From Oceanobacillus profundus (GTDB lineage: Bacteria; Bacillota; Bacilli; Bacillales; Amphibacillaceae), in contig NZ_QWEH01000013.1 of the NCBI RefSeq assembly GCF_003515705.1, positions 1 to 64,000 of the forward strand: a DNA stretch of 64,000 bases, written 5' to 3'. How positions within the stretch are numbered: the first letter of the stretch is position 1; each line of letters begins with the position of its first letter. Position numbers and translations under genes: made by a program. The notes under the pieces were generated by a model. That model was not told the origin of the DNA, made no database searches, and was given only the letters and a program-made list of their open reading frames with translations. This document shows positions 46,006 to 55,345 of the stretch, piece by piece.

Positions 46006-47559
46006 TCAGGAGTCTCCTTTATTCAATGACTTTTTATCCAATGGCTGCATATAAGTTGGACGTCTCTTTATTGTAGTAATTGGTGCACGTAGTATAAGAT
46101 CCTTCCAGTCACTTAAGAAATTTGGTGCAAAAGGAGTAGTGTACGGAACCCCAAAGCTTTTCAAATTCACAAGATGGACATTGAGCATAATATAACTGAG
46201 AATAATTCCATAAAGTCCAAATGTTGCAGCAGCAAGCATCATACCAAATAAAAGAATTCGAAACGAAATAGCAACACTATAGGATGGTAGTGAAAATGAT
46301 GCAATAGCATTAAGTGCAACAACAATTACCATGGCAGGACTTACTAATCCAGCAGATACCGCAGCTTCTCCTATTACCAGACCACCAACAATACCAATTG
46401 TTTGTCCAATTGGTGTTGGTAATCTTGTTCCAGCTTCACGCAAAAGCTCCATTGTTAACGCCATTAGCAATGCTTCAACATATGCAGGAAAAGGAACCCC
46501 CTCTCTTGAAGCAGCAATAGAAAAGGCCAAATCTGATGGGATCATTCCCGGATGAAAAGAAACGAGTGCAATATATAATGCGGGCAAAAACATGGCAATA
46601 AAAGCAGCAAGATAACGTAAAGCTCGAAGCAAGGTTCCAATTGTCCAGCGTTCATAATAATCCTCAGGCGATTGCAAGGTATTTCCCAAGGTTGCTGGTG
46701 CTATTAATACAAATGGAGTACCATCCAATAAGATTGCAACTTTTCCCTCTAACAGTGCTGCAGCTACTTTATCTGGTCTTTCTGTATTTAAGACTTGTGG
46801 AAATGGAGATAAAAAACTGTCTTCAATCCATTCTTCAATATAGCCTGATTCTGGTGCATCATCCATATCAATCGTTTCCAGCCTTCGATTAACCTCTTTT
46901 ACAATATCTGGATTTACAATTCCGTCTATATACGATAGAACAAGATCTTTTTTCGAGCGTCTTCCTACCTGATATGTCTTAAAACGCAAATTAGGATCTC
47001 GAATATACCGACGAATCATAACCATATTTGTACGTATATTTTCAATAAACCCTTCTCTTGATCCTCGAATAACCGTTTCTGTAATCGGTTCTTCAATTGA
47101 GCGGGTCTTCCAGCCTTTCGTATCCATTATAATTACTTTATCAATGCCATCTAGATAGAAAATTGTGCTCCCACTGAGAATTGCATATGAAATATCGTCT
47201 AGTGTAGACCCTTTTTTAATACTGGTGACTGAGAGTATTTCCTGATAAATTTCCTCAAACAGCTCAGATTCTGCTTTAGGCAACGAATCTCTGCCTGTAA
47301 TTAGCTGCACATTTTTCATTATATTGTTATGTACTAAATTACTATCGACCATTCCGTCAATATAAGCAATTGCACACTTATGTTTAGATCCTTTGATTGT
47401 AAACTCTCGAATAACAAGGTCGTTTGGTTTATCCAGTATTTCCTTTAAATTATCCAGATTATTCTCTATTTTTTTTGCAATCTTTTTCACAGAAAAGTTT
47501 TCTTCTTTATTCTTCCTTTCCTGTTTCTCTTTTTTTCTAAAAAAATACCGACTTACCAT
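46006..47559 (-). CDS. Germination receptor A subunit (GerA family)
   Basis: This protein of 517 aa has a charged N-terminal cytoplasmic domain (to about 280, with IREFTIKGSKHKCAIAYIDG), then five membrane helices in the conserved region (REAGTRLPTPIGQTIGIVGG), then a short C-terminal tail. A subunits form the ion channel of spore germinosomes. GAGGGG precedes ATG 47559. The gene is expressed in the forespore in relatives, but I could not identify a sure SigG promoter. Confidence 0.93.
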   Translation of the reverse strand: MVSRYFFRKKEKQERKNKEENFSVKKIAKKIENNLDNLKEILDKPNDLVIREFTIKGSKHKCAIAYIDGMVDSNLVHNNIMKNVQLITGRDSLPKAESELFEEIYQEILSVTSIKKGSTLDDISYAILSGSTIFYLDGIDKVIIMDTKGWKTRSIEEPITETVIRGSREGFIENIRTNMVMIRRYIRDPNLRFKTYQVGRRSKKDLVLSYIDGIVNPDIVKEVNRRLETIDMDDAPESGYIEEWIEDSFLSPFPQVLNTERPDKVAAALLEGKVAILLDGTPFVLIAPATLGNTLQSPEDYYERWTIGTLLRALRYLAAFIAMFLPALYIALVSFHPGMIPSDLAFSIAASREGVPFPAYVEALLMALTMELLREAGTRLPTPIGQTIGIVGGLVIGEAAVSAGLVSPAMVIVVALNAIASFSLPSYSVAISFRILLFGMMLAAATFGLYGIILSYIMLNVHLVNLKSFGVPYTTPFAPNFLSDWKDLILRAPITTIKRRPTYMQPLDKKSLNKGDS

Positions 47560-47706
47560 TTAATCCCCTCAAGTCATTTAAATAGTCACTCCTTTTCTTT
47601 TTCCCAAATCAGTATTTTTCTATACATCTGGGGATACCAGGCAATAGGATTAGATCCTGCTGAAATAGGGAAAAGACACTATACAGCATAAAAAAGGAGT
47701 GTTTTT

Positions 47707-48324
47707 GTGAAAGCAATTATCTTAAATTGTTCTCTAAAATCATCTGATGAAGTTTCCAATACAAACGCTTTGTTACAAGAATTCATCGATGTCTTCAATC
47801 AAAAGAAAGTAGTTACAGAGACCATTCGGGTGGCTGATTACAACATAGCGTTCGGTGTTGAAGGAGATATGGGGAATGGTGATGAGTGGCCAGTAATAGC
47901 AGATAAGATAAAAGAGGCAGATATCCTGCTCGTTGGCACACCTTTATGGATTGGTGAAAAGAGCAGTGTGGCTAAAATGGTCATGGAACGAATTAGTGGA
48001 TCGGGTTCAGAAACGAACGATAAAGGCCAACCGATCTACTACAATAAAGTAGCCGGAGCCGTGGTAACCGGAAATGAGGATGGTGCCAAACATGCAGCTA
48101 GAGATATTCTCTTTAGCTTAGGGCACTTTGGTTTCTCCTTACCACCTAACCCTCTATCTTATTGGGTCGGTGAGGCAGGTCCAGGAGCTTCCTATATTGA
48201 GGCAGAGGGACAAAACAATGAATTCACCCAAAAAAATGCACAAATTGCCAGCCATAACCTTGTACACCTAGCAAGGATTCTAGCGGATAATCCGATTCCT
48301 GCAGAGGGCAATGTCAGTGAATAA
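47707..48324 (+). CDS. Flavodoxin-fold NAD(P)H oxidoreductase
   Basis: This protein of 205 aa has the FMN_red/flavodoxin-like pattern. A start strand KAIILNCSLKSSDEVSNT supplies the phosphate loop, ADILLVGTPLWIGEKSSV is the second FMN contact, and GAVVTGNEDGAKHAARDI follows. It probably reduces a quinone, nitro or metal substrate. AAAGGAG precedes GTG 47707. It is divergent from the germination operon. Confidence 0.85.
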   Translation: MKAIILNCSLKSSDEVSNTNALLQEFIDVFNQKKVVTETIRVADYNIAFGVEGDMGNGDEWPVIADKIKEADILLVGTPLWIGEKSSVAKMVMERISGSGSETNDKGQPIYYNKVAGAVVTGNEDGAKHAARDILFSLGHFGFSLPPNPLSYWVGEAGPGASYIEAEGQNNEFTQKNAQIASHNLVHLARILADNPIPAEGNVSE

Positions 48325-48349
48325 AGGAAGGCAATAAATTCATGAACAA

Positions 48350-48502
48350 AAGCGCAAGCGCCCGGTTAGCGACGTACGGACTGGACTGATCCGGAGGAGA
48401 TAAAGGAAACACGGCGACCGCAGGGAGCCGATGTTGACTTATCGTACGGAGGTGAGGGAAGTCTCGCTAGTCGCTGGGCGCTGGAGCTGGACGTAGCCGT
48501 TT
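48350..48502. repeat. GC-rich intergenic palindromic repeat
   Basis: The ends GCGCCCGGTTAGCGAC and GTCGCTGGGCGC are inverted repeats around a GC-rich core. The composition differs sharply from both sides and no ORF fits. It resembles dispersed Bacillaceae intergenic repeats or a MITE. This needs a genome-wide count. Confidence 0.6.
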
Positions 48503-48556
48503 AGGTAACTAAGTTATCCACAGCATTCAAATTTTATAGTTTCCTATGCATGAATA

Positions 48557-48589
48557 AAGGCATTCGCCAGAAGAATTGGCGAATGCCTT
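48557..48589. terminator. Intrinsic terminator
   Basis: AAGGCATTCGCCA pairs with TGGCGAATGCCTT over a 7-nt loop. It lies 16 nt from the stop codon of the small membrane gene and serves it on the minus strand, possibly also the oxidoreductase. Confidence 0.8.
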
Positions 48590-48604
48590 CATATTCATTG
48601 GAGG

Positions 48605-48847
48605 TTATTTTTTCCTTACAACTATATTTTTACTCCCAGAATATAGTCCGCTTGCAGAAAGCCCCAATATCAGTCCGATTATTATACCGCTTTTCAAATC
48701 GCCAGGGCTCACATAAAAGATACCTCCAGCTAAACCGAATAGGACAGACGCAATAGGAAGCCACCTCTTAGGCAGACCAGCAGTTTTTAAAATCTCTACT
48801 AGACCTACAATAAGAGCGATCAAAGCAACATCATAGACTTCAAACAT
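48605..48847 (-). CDS. Small holin-like membrane protein
   Basis: This protein of 80 aa starts at ATG 48847, 8 nt after GAGGAGG. Three hydrophobic segments (about 4-22, 30-45, 53-70) and a short basic tail GSKNIVVRKK give a holin-like layout. No phage genes lie nearby, so a host role such as spore or cell-wall physiology is as likely. The family is not certain. Confidence 0.6.
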   Translation of the reverse strand: MFEVYDVALIALIVGLVEILKTAGLPKRWLPIASVLFGLAGGIFYVSPGDLKSGIIIGLILGLSASGLYSGSKNIVVRKK

Positions 48848-48999
48848 TGGTAACACCTCCTCACCATAGCTTATGAATGCCTTGTCCTCCCAGTAACGGC
48901 AGGATAGCCATTTTTTTATGATGAGGTATATGTTCTACGTTTCCTATAACATTAAGATAAACAAAGCCCTACCAAAGCAGATAGGGCAACAATTTCATG

Positions 49000-49302
49000 T
49001 TAAGAATACGGCTTAATAATAAATGCATTTTGTGTCACTTCTGCATACATACAAAGCTCTGTGTCTGTATCAATTTCCAATATTCTTCTAAATTCGGCTG
49101 GTATATTAACCATCCCTCTTGAAGATATAAAGCGCTGGTTCTCGTAATTTTCATTCGTTCCATGAAATATCCATATTTCGTTTCTTAACATTCGTATTTC
49201 TACGCGCTCCCCATCCTGAAATCCTAATGCAGCACGCCATTTTTTTGGTAGATTTACCATTCCTAATTTATTAATAGACTTATAATTCACAAGGAAATAC
49301 AT
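49000..49302 (-). CDS. Tandem AbrB/SpoVT-like transcription factor
   Basis: This protein of 100 aa is built from two AbrB-type swapped-hairpin repeats: GMVNLPKKWRAALGFQDGE (about 14-32) and GMVNIPAEFRRILEIDTDTE (about 62-81), each followed by a strand pair. One chain could form the domain that usually needs two. AGGAGGAGAG precedes ATG 49302. It stands alone between convergent and divergent neighbours, so its targets are unknown. The region 49303-49547 shows nothing else clear. Confidence 0.8.
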   Translation of the reverse strand: MYFLVNYKSINKLGMVNLPKKWRAALGFQDGERVEIRMLRNEIWIFHGTNENYENQRFISSRGMVNIPAEFRRILEIDTDTELCMYAEVTQNAFIIKPYS

Positions 49303-49547
49303 GCCACTCTCCTCCTACATGTGTATTCCTTTTCAGATTCATAGAATAGAATTAAATTTTTTATTAAACCAAGCTTAAGGTAAATTTTTCAAGTTCTATT
49401 GCTTAAACAAGTTGGGTTATCGATTATGAAAAACTTCAGCCATGTAATAGTACCATCTTAACAAATTACTTCTTCTTATTAAACCTGTATGAAGAATACT
49501 CACCTTCGCATACTAAACTTAAGATTATGTTGGGGGAAGTGACAAAT

Positions 49548-50282
49548 TTGTATCAAGCTATTTTAAAAAGCACAAAGCATCGGGAGTTCCCGCTCCCTAA
49601 TCGATCTTGGATTTTGACACAGCGGTGGCATCATTTGCTTTTCATTCACCTGCCATTCCCTAAAGACGCAATCAAAGCCCACCTTCCAGAAGGATTGGAA
49701 TTAGATACGTACGACGGAATGGCATGGATTAGTATTATTCCATTCAAGGTAACTGGAATGCGTCTGCGCAATATGCCAGCCATTCCTTATTTAAGCGCGT
49801 ATTTAGAATTAAATGTTCGAACATATGTAAAGCGAGAAGGAACATCAGGTGTTTACTTTTTTAGCTTGGATGCTGATAAACTGCTTCCGGTTCTTGGTGC
49901 CAGAATGATTACGTTACCGTATTTTCACGCAAATATGAAAATGAAAAAACAGAAAGATCTTTTTTATTTTGAATCCAATCGAAAAAGTCATTCTGAATAT
50001 AGTTTTAATGGAAGTTACCAACCTATTTCCAAGCCCTATTATCCGGAAAAACACAGTCTTAGTAACTGGCTGCTCGAACGCTATGCCTTATGGACATACA
50101 AATACGGGGTGCTTTTCAGAGGTGATATTCATCATACACCATTGGAAGTTCATGACGCAGAAGTCATAATTGAAAAGAATACTATGTTACCCTTCCCTTT
50201 TGATGATAATGGTGAAATACAACTATTTCATTACGCTTCATGCAAGCGTGTTTTGATTTGGCCAATTCGGAGGGTTGAATAG
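49548..50282 (+). CDS. DUF2071 (YqjF-like) protein
   Basis: This protein of 244 aa has the typical DUF2071 start (TQRWHHLLFIHLPFPKDAIKAHLPEGLELDTYDGMAWI) and the acetoacetate-decarboxylase-like beta barrel. The function is unknown in the family. GGGGGAAG lies about 8 nt before TTG 49548. ATG 49527 is in frame but lies upstream of that ribosome site. The following 270 bases up to the germination operon contain no other gene. Confidence 0.85.
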   Translation: MYQAILKSTKHREFPLPNRSWILTQRWHHLLFIHLPFPKDAIKAHLPEGLELDTYDGMAWISIIPFKVTGMRLRNMPAIPYLSAYLELNVRTYVKREGTSGVYFFSLDADKLLPVLGARMITLPYFHANMKMKKQKDLFYFESNRKSHSEYSFNGSYQPISKPYYPEKHSLSNWLLERYALWTYKYGVLFRGDIHHTPLEVHDAEVIIEKNTMLPFPFDDNGEIQLFHYASCKRVLIWPIRRVE

Positions 50283-50554
50283 CTTTTCTGTCCCCCAGAC
50301 ATGACCCTATTTACGATATCCCTATTTTTCAGCTGGTTAAAGTTTGAAGATTATCGTACCTCCCCACCCTCAAACTCCTTCAGCTAAATCCATGGATTTG
50401 GAAACGAATTATATATTGCAGCCGCTTATTTACACTAATTTATACCTCTCCCTCCATCTATCTTCAATTAACAGAACTTCTTCATATAACGCATGCATAA
50501 CGAAAGATTTTCTTTACACAATATATGATAAGTACACCATTCCGCGGAGGTATC

Positions 50555-51646
50555 ATGAAAAATCCTATTAGCGTTTCCCAGTTCTTTTTTATTTTCCTAA
50601 TCAGTACTGGTCTGAGCAATCATGTACTAGTCATCCCTTTACTAATCGATGCTGCTGGACGTGATGCTTGGATCAGTGTTTTCGTTGGATATTTTATTAG
50701 TATCCCAATCCTTCTTTTAATGGTATATGTTACAAAACACTTCAAAAGCATATCCATTTTTGAATGGCTTGAAACAAATTATAATAAAGCATTTCGTCGT
50801 ATAATTGCCGTTCTCATTAGTATTTTCCTATTTATCACTGGGTTTATTACATTAAAAGAAACCGTTACCTGGACGCATGAGACCTATTTGCAAGATACTC
50901 CTATGCTTGTCGTGGGGATTTCCATTCTTGCAACCTCACTATATATTTCTTATGGAAAATTAAATGTTATTGCCATATGTGCTGGTGTCCTACTTCCGTT
51001 TGTCGTTTTATTTGGTTTGCTTGTCACGATTGGTACGATACCAAATAAAAATTACTCACTCATTACACCTGTACTTGTTGAAAATGGCTGGGTCGATATC
51101 ATAAACGGCTCTATATTTGTTTTTGGTTCATTACTAGAAATATTTCTGCTAATTATGATCCAGCATGAAATCGCAAGAAGAGTAACATTCAAGCACATTT
51201 TACTGCTTTCCTTTTTTCTGTTCATTTTAACATTAGGACCACTAATAGGAAGTATTGCTGTTTTTGGAGCGGATGAGGCTGGAAGACTTCGCTATCCAGC
51301 ATTTCTGCAATGGCGAATCCTTAATATTGGTCAGTACTTTAATCATGTCGACTTTTTATCTATTTATCAATGGCTGTCTGGATCATTTATTCGTTTAGCT
51401 CTTATTTTGTATTTAATCACACGAGCTTTCCCATTCAAAAAAAAGAAACAGCGAATTATCGCTCAAGCTGTCATTTGTATCCTTTATTTAATGCTAGTTT
51501 TAGCTCCTATATCAGATGAACATTTTTCCTTATTTTTAAAAGACTATTTTTATCCAGGAACTGGCGCTTTTGCCGTAGTCATGATTCTATTTTTAACACT
51601 GCTTATCAAAACTTCAAAGAATGGAATGGAAACAGATGAAAAATAA
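50555..51646 (+). CDS. Second germination receptor B subunit
   Basis: This GerAB/ArcD/ProY-family permease-like protein of 363 aa has ten membrane helices, with a start ISVSQFFFIFLISTG. GGAGG precedes ATG 50555. It opens a second receptor operon in the unusual order B-A-C, on the opposite strand from the first. It overlaps the A subunit gene by 11 nt. It should bind a germinant different from that of the first receptor. Confidence 0.92.
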   Translation: MKNPISVSQFFFIFLISTGLSNHVLVIPLLIDAAGRDAWISVFVGYFISIPILLLMVYVTKHFKSISIFEWLETNYNKAFRRIIAVLISIFLFITGFITLKETVTWTHETYLQDTPMLVVGISILATSLYISYGKLNVIAICAGVLLPFVVLFGLLVTIGTIPNKNYSLITPVLVENGWVDIINGSIFVFGSLLEIFLLIMIQHEIARRVTFKHILLLSFFLFILTLGPLIGSIAVFGADEAGRLRYPAFLQWRILNIGQYFNHVDFLSIYQWLSGSFIRLALILYLITRAFPFKKKKQRIIAQAVICILYLMLVLAPISDEHFSLFLKDYFYPGTGAFAVVMILFLTLLIKTSKNGMETDEK

Positions 51647-53084
51647 TAATGTAGCATTAAAAGAAACATATTTTAAACATCTATTTCAACACTCTTCTGA
51701 TATAAAAGTTCAAAGATATCCGTTAACACGTGAAAAAAAAGATAAAGAAATTGTCATTACCTATTGCGAAGGCCTAATTAATAGTGATTTATTAGTAGAA
51801 AGCATCCTTCCGGAAATTCGAAAATGCCACCATACTAATGACCTTAATGAATTAAGTGATTCAATTTCAATCCCTTGGAATCCGGACAACCCTTCTTTTA
51901 AGAACTCTATAAAAGATATGATTTTTAATGGGTACACAGCCATTGTAATAGCAAAAACAGTATACTTTTTTAATACATCTAGTCCTCCAAAAAGGTCTCC
52001 TGAGGAATCGACTACGGAAGTCTCCGTGAAGGGACCTCGCGATGCTTTTATCGAGGATATTAGCTCCAATATCGCATTAGTTCGTAAACGGCTGAAAACA
52101 GATTCCTTCGTTACAAAGTCATTTACAATTGGAAAACGCAGTAATACAAAGGTTAGTCTCGTTTATATGACGGATATCCAAAGTAAAGAGATAATTAATG
52201 AGGTAACTGCACGATTAAATAACATTGATTTAGACGCTTTAAACAGTGACAATCAATTAGCAGAGCTATTAACAGACTCCCGTTACTCCATATTTCCATT
52301 ACTAAAAAGTGTTTCTCGTCCTGATGGCGTTGTCAGCGGTTTGGTACGTGGACGATTTGCAATATTTATCGATAATGTCCCTAACGTCATTGTGGGACCT
52401 GCTAATTTAGGGTATCTATTAAAGTCGTCAGAGGATACACATATGCCATTTTATTATGCTTCATTTGAAATTCTTCTTCGGGTGATCGGATTGGGAATAT
52501 CTATTTTCCTCCCAGCATTTTGGGTTGCCTTATCTGCATATAATGTAGATCAAATCCCTTTTTCACTACTTGCAACAATTGGAGCTTCACGCTTAGGAAT
52601 CCCGTTTAACACTACTGTTGAATTATTATTAATGATTGGTCTTTTTGAGCTCTTTCGTGAAGCAGGTGTCCGATTGCCTAAGGCTGTCGGACAGACTGTT
52701 GCTGTAGTAGGTGGATTAATTGTGGGTGATGCTGCTATTCGAGCTGGTTTGACATCTCCTACGATGCTAGTGATTTCTTCCATTACCGCCGTTGCAACGT
52801 TTACCTTAGGTAATCAATCATTATTTGGAACGGTAACGATTTTACGAATCTTTTCCATCCTTTGTGCGAGCGTGCTGGGGATGTATGGATTTTTCCTTAG
52901 TCTATTTTTAATCGTAGGCTATTTAGCAAAGCTTGAGTCATTTGGAATTCCATATTTAAGTCCTGTCTCTCCATTTGTTAAAGGAGATTTTGCTAAATCA
53001 CTTTTAAAGATTCCTGTTGTACAGCAAGATGAACGTGCTAAAATTCTCAAAACAGAGGACGATGATAGGCAGGAGGACAAATAA
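51636..53084 (+). CDS. Second germination receptor A subunit
   Basis: This GerA-family protein of 482 aa has a cytoplasmic N-terminal domain (to about 270), then five helices including REAGVRLPKAVGQTVAVVGG, and a short polar tail. ATG 51636 lies inside the B-subunit gene end, which indicates coupling. It is 35 residues shorter than the A subunit of the first operon, mainly at the N-terminus, and shares its central motifs. Confidence 0.92.
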   Translation: MKNNNVALKETYFKHLFQHSSDIKVQRYPLTREKKDKEIVITYCEGLINSDLLVESILPEIRKCHHTNDLNELSDSISIPWNPDNPSFKNSIKDMIFNGYTAIVIAKTVYFFNTSSPPKRSPEESTTEVSVKGPRDAFIEDISSNIALVRKRLKTDSFVTKSFTIGKRSNTKVSLVYMTDIQSKEIINEVTARLNNIDLDALNSDNQLAELLTDSRYSIFPLLKSVSRPDGVVSGLVRGRFAIFIDNVPNVIVGPANLGYLLKSSEDTHMPFYYASFEILLRVIGLGISIFLPAFWVALSAYNVDQIPFSLLATIGASRLGIPFNTTVELLLMIGLFELFREAGVRLPKAVGQTVAVVGGLIVGDAAIRAGLTSPTMLVISSITAVATFTLGNQSLFGTVTILRIFSILCASVLGMYGFFLSLFLIVGYLAKLESFGIPYLSPVSPFVKGDFAKSLLKIPVVQQDERAKILKTEDDDRQEDK

Positions 53085-53085
53085 A

Positions 53086-54216
53086 TTGAAGGTATGTCAT
53101 GCTTTATCGTTAGGGATTATACTATTACTCCTATTAAGCGGGTGCTGGGATGAAAAGGAAATTGGGGAAGTTAATTTCGCTACCGCTATTGGAATCGATT
53201 TTGTTGATGAAAACTATGTACTTTATGTGCAAATGATGGACTTTTCCAATGTAGCCAAACAAGAGGGAGCGAAACAATCTGCAGATGCACCATTGTTTGT
53301 CGGACAAAGTTCAGGAAAAACCTTTAATGAAGCAATGAATAATTTATATAAAACTGCTCAAGCACCCATTAATTGGGGGCAGGTTGGATCTATTATTTAT
53401 TCAGAATCAGTCTTAGAACAAGGCATCAAAAAGGTTGATCAAGCAATCCGAAGAAATGGAGAGTTTCGATACACACCTTGGGTATACGGAACAAAGGAAT
53501 CCATTGAGAAAATATTTGGCGTTTCTGGATTCTTCCATTTACCACCAATCTACACAATTTTATTTCAGCCCGAGCAAATTTATAACGTATATTCCTATAT
53601 TAAGCCTTTGCGGATGCATCGGTTTATTTCAACATATAATGAGCCCGGTGGCACCGCTCTGCTCCCTTCTATATCGATTGATACACATGCTTGGCAGGAG
53701 ATAGCTGCAAAAGAAGATCAAAAAGAAACATTAAGAATAAATGGGAGCTTCCCTATAGACCAAGGTAAACTTACGGAATGGATGTCCTATGAAGAACTAA
53801 TAGGTCTAAGATGGATGGATGCTAAAGTCAAAAATACACCGGTTGATATTATCGTGGATGGTGAGCACATAGGAGTAGTGCAAATTACAAGTCCAAAGGC
53901 AACCATAAAACAAGTAAATGATGGGGAAGAGGCAATGTTTCAATTCCAGTTAAAAATGAGAGGACATGTTGCAGATCTCGAGGAAAAGATGTCTTCAGAA
54001 CAAATAGAAAAAATAATCTCGCAACAAGTTAAAGATGATATTATGCAGACATTTCAAGCTAGTGTAGATAAGGATATTGATGTATATAATTTAAAGCATT
54101 GGTTATTTCGTAACGGGATGACTCTTGAAGAAGTCAACAATTATCAACTTTCAATGGATAGTCTTAATGAGATTTCGGTTACAGTTCATGTGGAAAGTAA
54201 GGGCGTATATGATTGA
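53086..54216 (+). CDS. Second germination receptor lipoprotein (Ger(x)C)
   Basis: This protein of 376 aa starts at TTG 53086, 9 nt after GGAGG and one base after the A-subunit stop. The longer overlapping frame has no ribosome site. The signal peptide ends in LLLSGC (Cys about 20), then WDEKEIGEVNFATAIGID marks the family. It completes the B-A-C operon and is followed directly by a terminator. Confidence 0.93.
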   Translation: MKVCHALSLGIILLLLLSGCWDEKEIGEVNFATAIGIDFVDENYVLYVQMMDFSNVAKQEGAKQSADAPLFVGQSSGKTFNEAMNNLYKTAQAPINWGQVGSIIYSESVLEQGIKKVDQAIRRNGEFRYTPWVYGTKESIEKIFGVSGFFHLPPIYTILFQPEQIYNVYSYIKPLRMHRFISTYNEPGGTALLPSISIDTHAWQEIAAKEDQKETLRINGSFPIDQGKLTEWMSYEELIGLRWMDAKVKNTPVDIIVDGEHIGVVQITSPKATIKQVNDGEEAMFQFQLKMRGHVADLEEKMSSEQIEKIISQQVKDDIMQTFQASVDKDIDVYNLKHWLFRNGMTLEEVNNYQLSMDSLNEISVTVHVESKGVYD

Positions 54217-54242
54217 AAAGTTTGATACTAACGAAATTCAAA

Positions 54243-54269
54243 AGAAGCAAGAGAATGTCCCTTGCTTCT
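54243..54269. terminator. Terminator between germination operon and ydjI-type gene
   Basis: AGAAGCAAG pairs with CTTGCTTCT over a 9-nt loop and is followed by AATTTTAG. It lies between the convergent second germination operon and the Psp-type operon. Confidence 0.7.
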
Positions 54270-54273
54270 AATT

Positions 54274-55305
54274 TTAGATAAACTTATGCCCACAGTTCGG
54301 ACAGAAGTTTGTTCCAGTTGTTTTTTGTCCGCAATTCGGACAGAAATTTGGTATTTGCTTATTGCTGGAGTCTTGTTGATTAGATGAATTTGATTGGTTA
54401 TTCTGATTGAAATTGTTGCTTTGATTTGGCTGTTGCTGCTGCCCGGACTGCTGCCCTGTATTCTGATTCATGTTTTGCATCATTTGATTTGCCATATTCA
54501 TTCCCATCATCATCCCAGCCATATCAGAGGCTGTACCAGATCCAGAAACCTTACCAGAAGCCATTCCATCTGTCATTTTTATTTGCTGATACTTCGCTAC
54601 ATCGCCAACCATTCCATGAGAGGCGCTTTTCGTAACCATGTCCTGCACTTCTTTCGGATAATTAAAGCTCATAATATTGAATCCGGTAATTCTCATGCCG
54701 TTATCCATAATCTGCATGTCAAGGTCTTCTTTGATTCCTTGTGAAATCTCAAATGCATTCGCCTGCAGGTTGAAGATATCCTTTCCTTCTCGTGTTATCC
54801 ATTTCATCAGAAGCTGATCAAGGATTGCCGTAATTCTTATTTTTATATCTTCAACCAGATAGCTTTGCTTCACACCAGCAATCTTATCAATCAAAGCCAT
54901 ATAATCATTTACTTTAAAGTTGAACGTCCCATTTGCTCGAATCGGGATGCCTCCTGGAAGTGTGGGGGTAGGGATATTAATTGCATTTTTCGTTCCCCAT
55001 TTAACGGTGAACTCTTTCGTATTGACGAATAGTACTTCCACACGCATGCCACTATTAAAACCAAATTTAAACCCTTTTAACGTTGATAGAAAAGGAATAA
55101 TTTGGGATTCAATATCATAATCTCCATCATCTTCAAAAATTCCTTCAATTCGACCACTATTTAAAAAGATAGCATCCTGACCAGGGCGAATAATAAGCTT
55201 ACTGCCCTTTTTTATTTCACGATTGCTCCATTTCCAAAAAATCATATCATCTCTAAATTCTTCCCATTCCACTACATCTGAGAGCTGACTTCTAAAAAAA
55301 GACAT
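54274..55305 (-). CDS. SPFH-domain protein with zinc ribbon (YdjI type)
   Basis: This protein of 343 aa has an SPFH/virion-core-type domain (about 30-240), a linker very rich in Met, Gln, Asn and Ser (about 250-315), and a C-terminal double zinc knuckle (CPNCGQ and CPNCGH). It lacks a membrane helix and is probably recruited to the membrane by partners, as YdjI is in the B. subtilis Psp-like system. It is the last gene of pspA-ydjG-ydjH-ydjI, 40 nt after the TPM gene. Confidence 0.9.
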   Translation of the reverse strand: MSFFRSQLSDVVEWEEFRDDMIFWKWSNREIKKGSKLIIRPGQDAIFLNSGRIEGIFEDDGDYDIESQIIPFLSTLKGFKFGFNSGMRVEVLFVNTKEFTVKWGTKNAINIPTPTLPGGIPIRANGTFNFKVNDYMALIDKIAGVKQSYLVEDIKIRITAILDQLLMKWITREGKDIFNLQANAFEISQGIKEDLDMQIMDNGMRITGFNIMSFNYPKEVQDMVTKSASHGMVGDVAKYQQIKMTDGMASGKVSGSGTASDMAGMMMGMNMANQMMQNMNQNTGQQSGQQQQPNQSNNFNQNNQSNSSNQQDSSNKQIPNFCPNCGQKTTGTNFCPNCGHKFI

Positions 55306-55345
55306 TTGATCATTCCTTTCTCTAAACTTACTCTATAAAACTTAA

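Noticed and set aside
46314-46892. Plus-strand ORFs antisense to the germination A subunit
   Set aside because: They are low-complexity shadows (Leu/Gln-rich) of the real minus-strand gene.
50484-50530. SigG-like promoter (GCATAA and CAATATA) before the second germination operon
   Set aside because: Spacing and the -10 bases fit the consensus poorly, so it cannot be told from AT-rich background.
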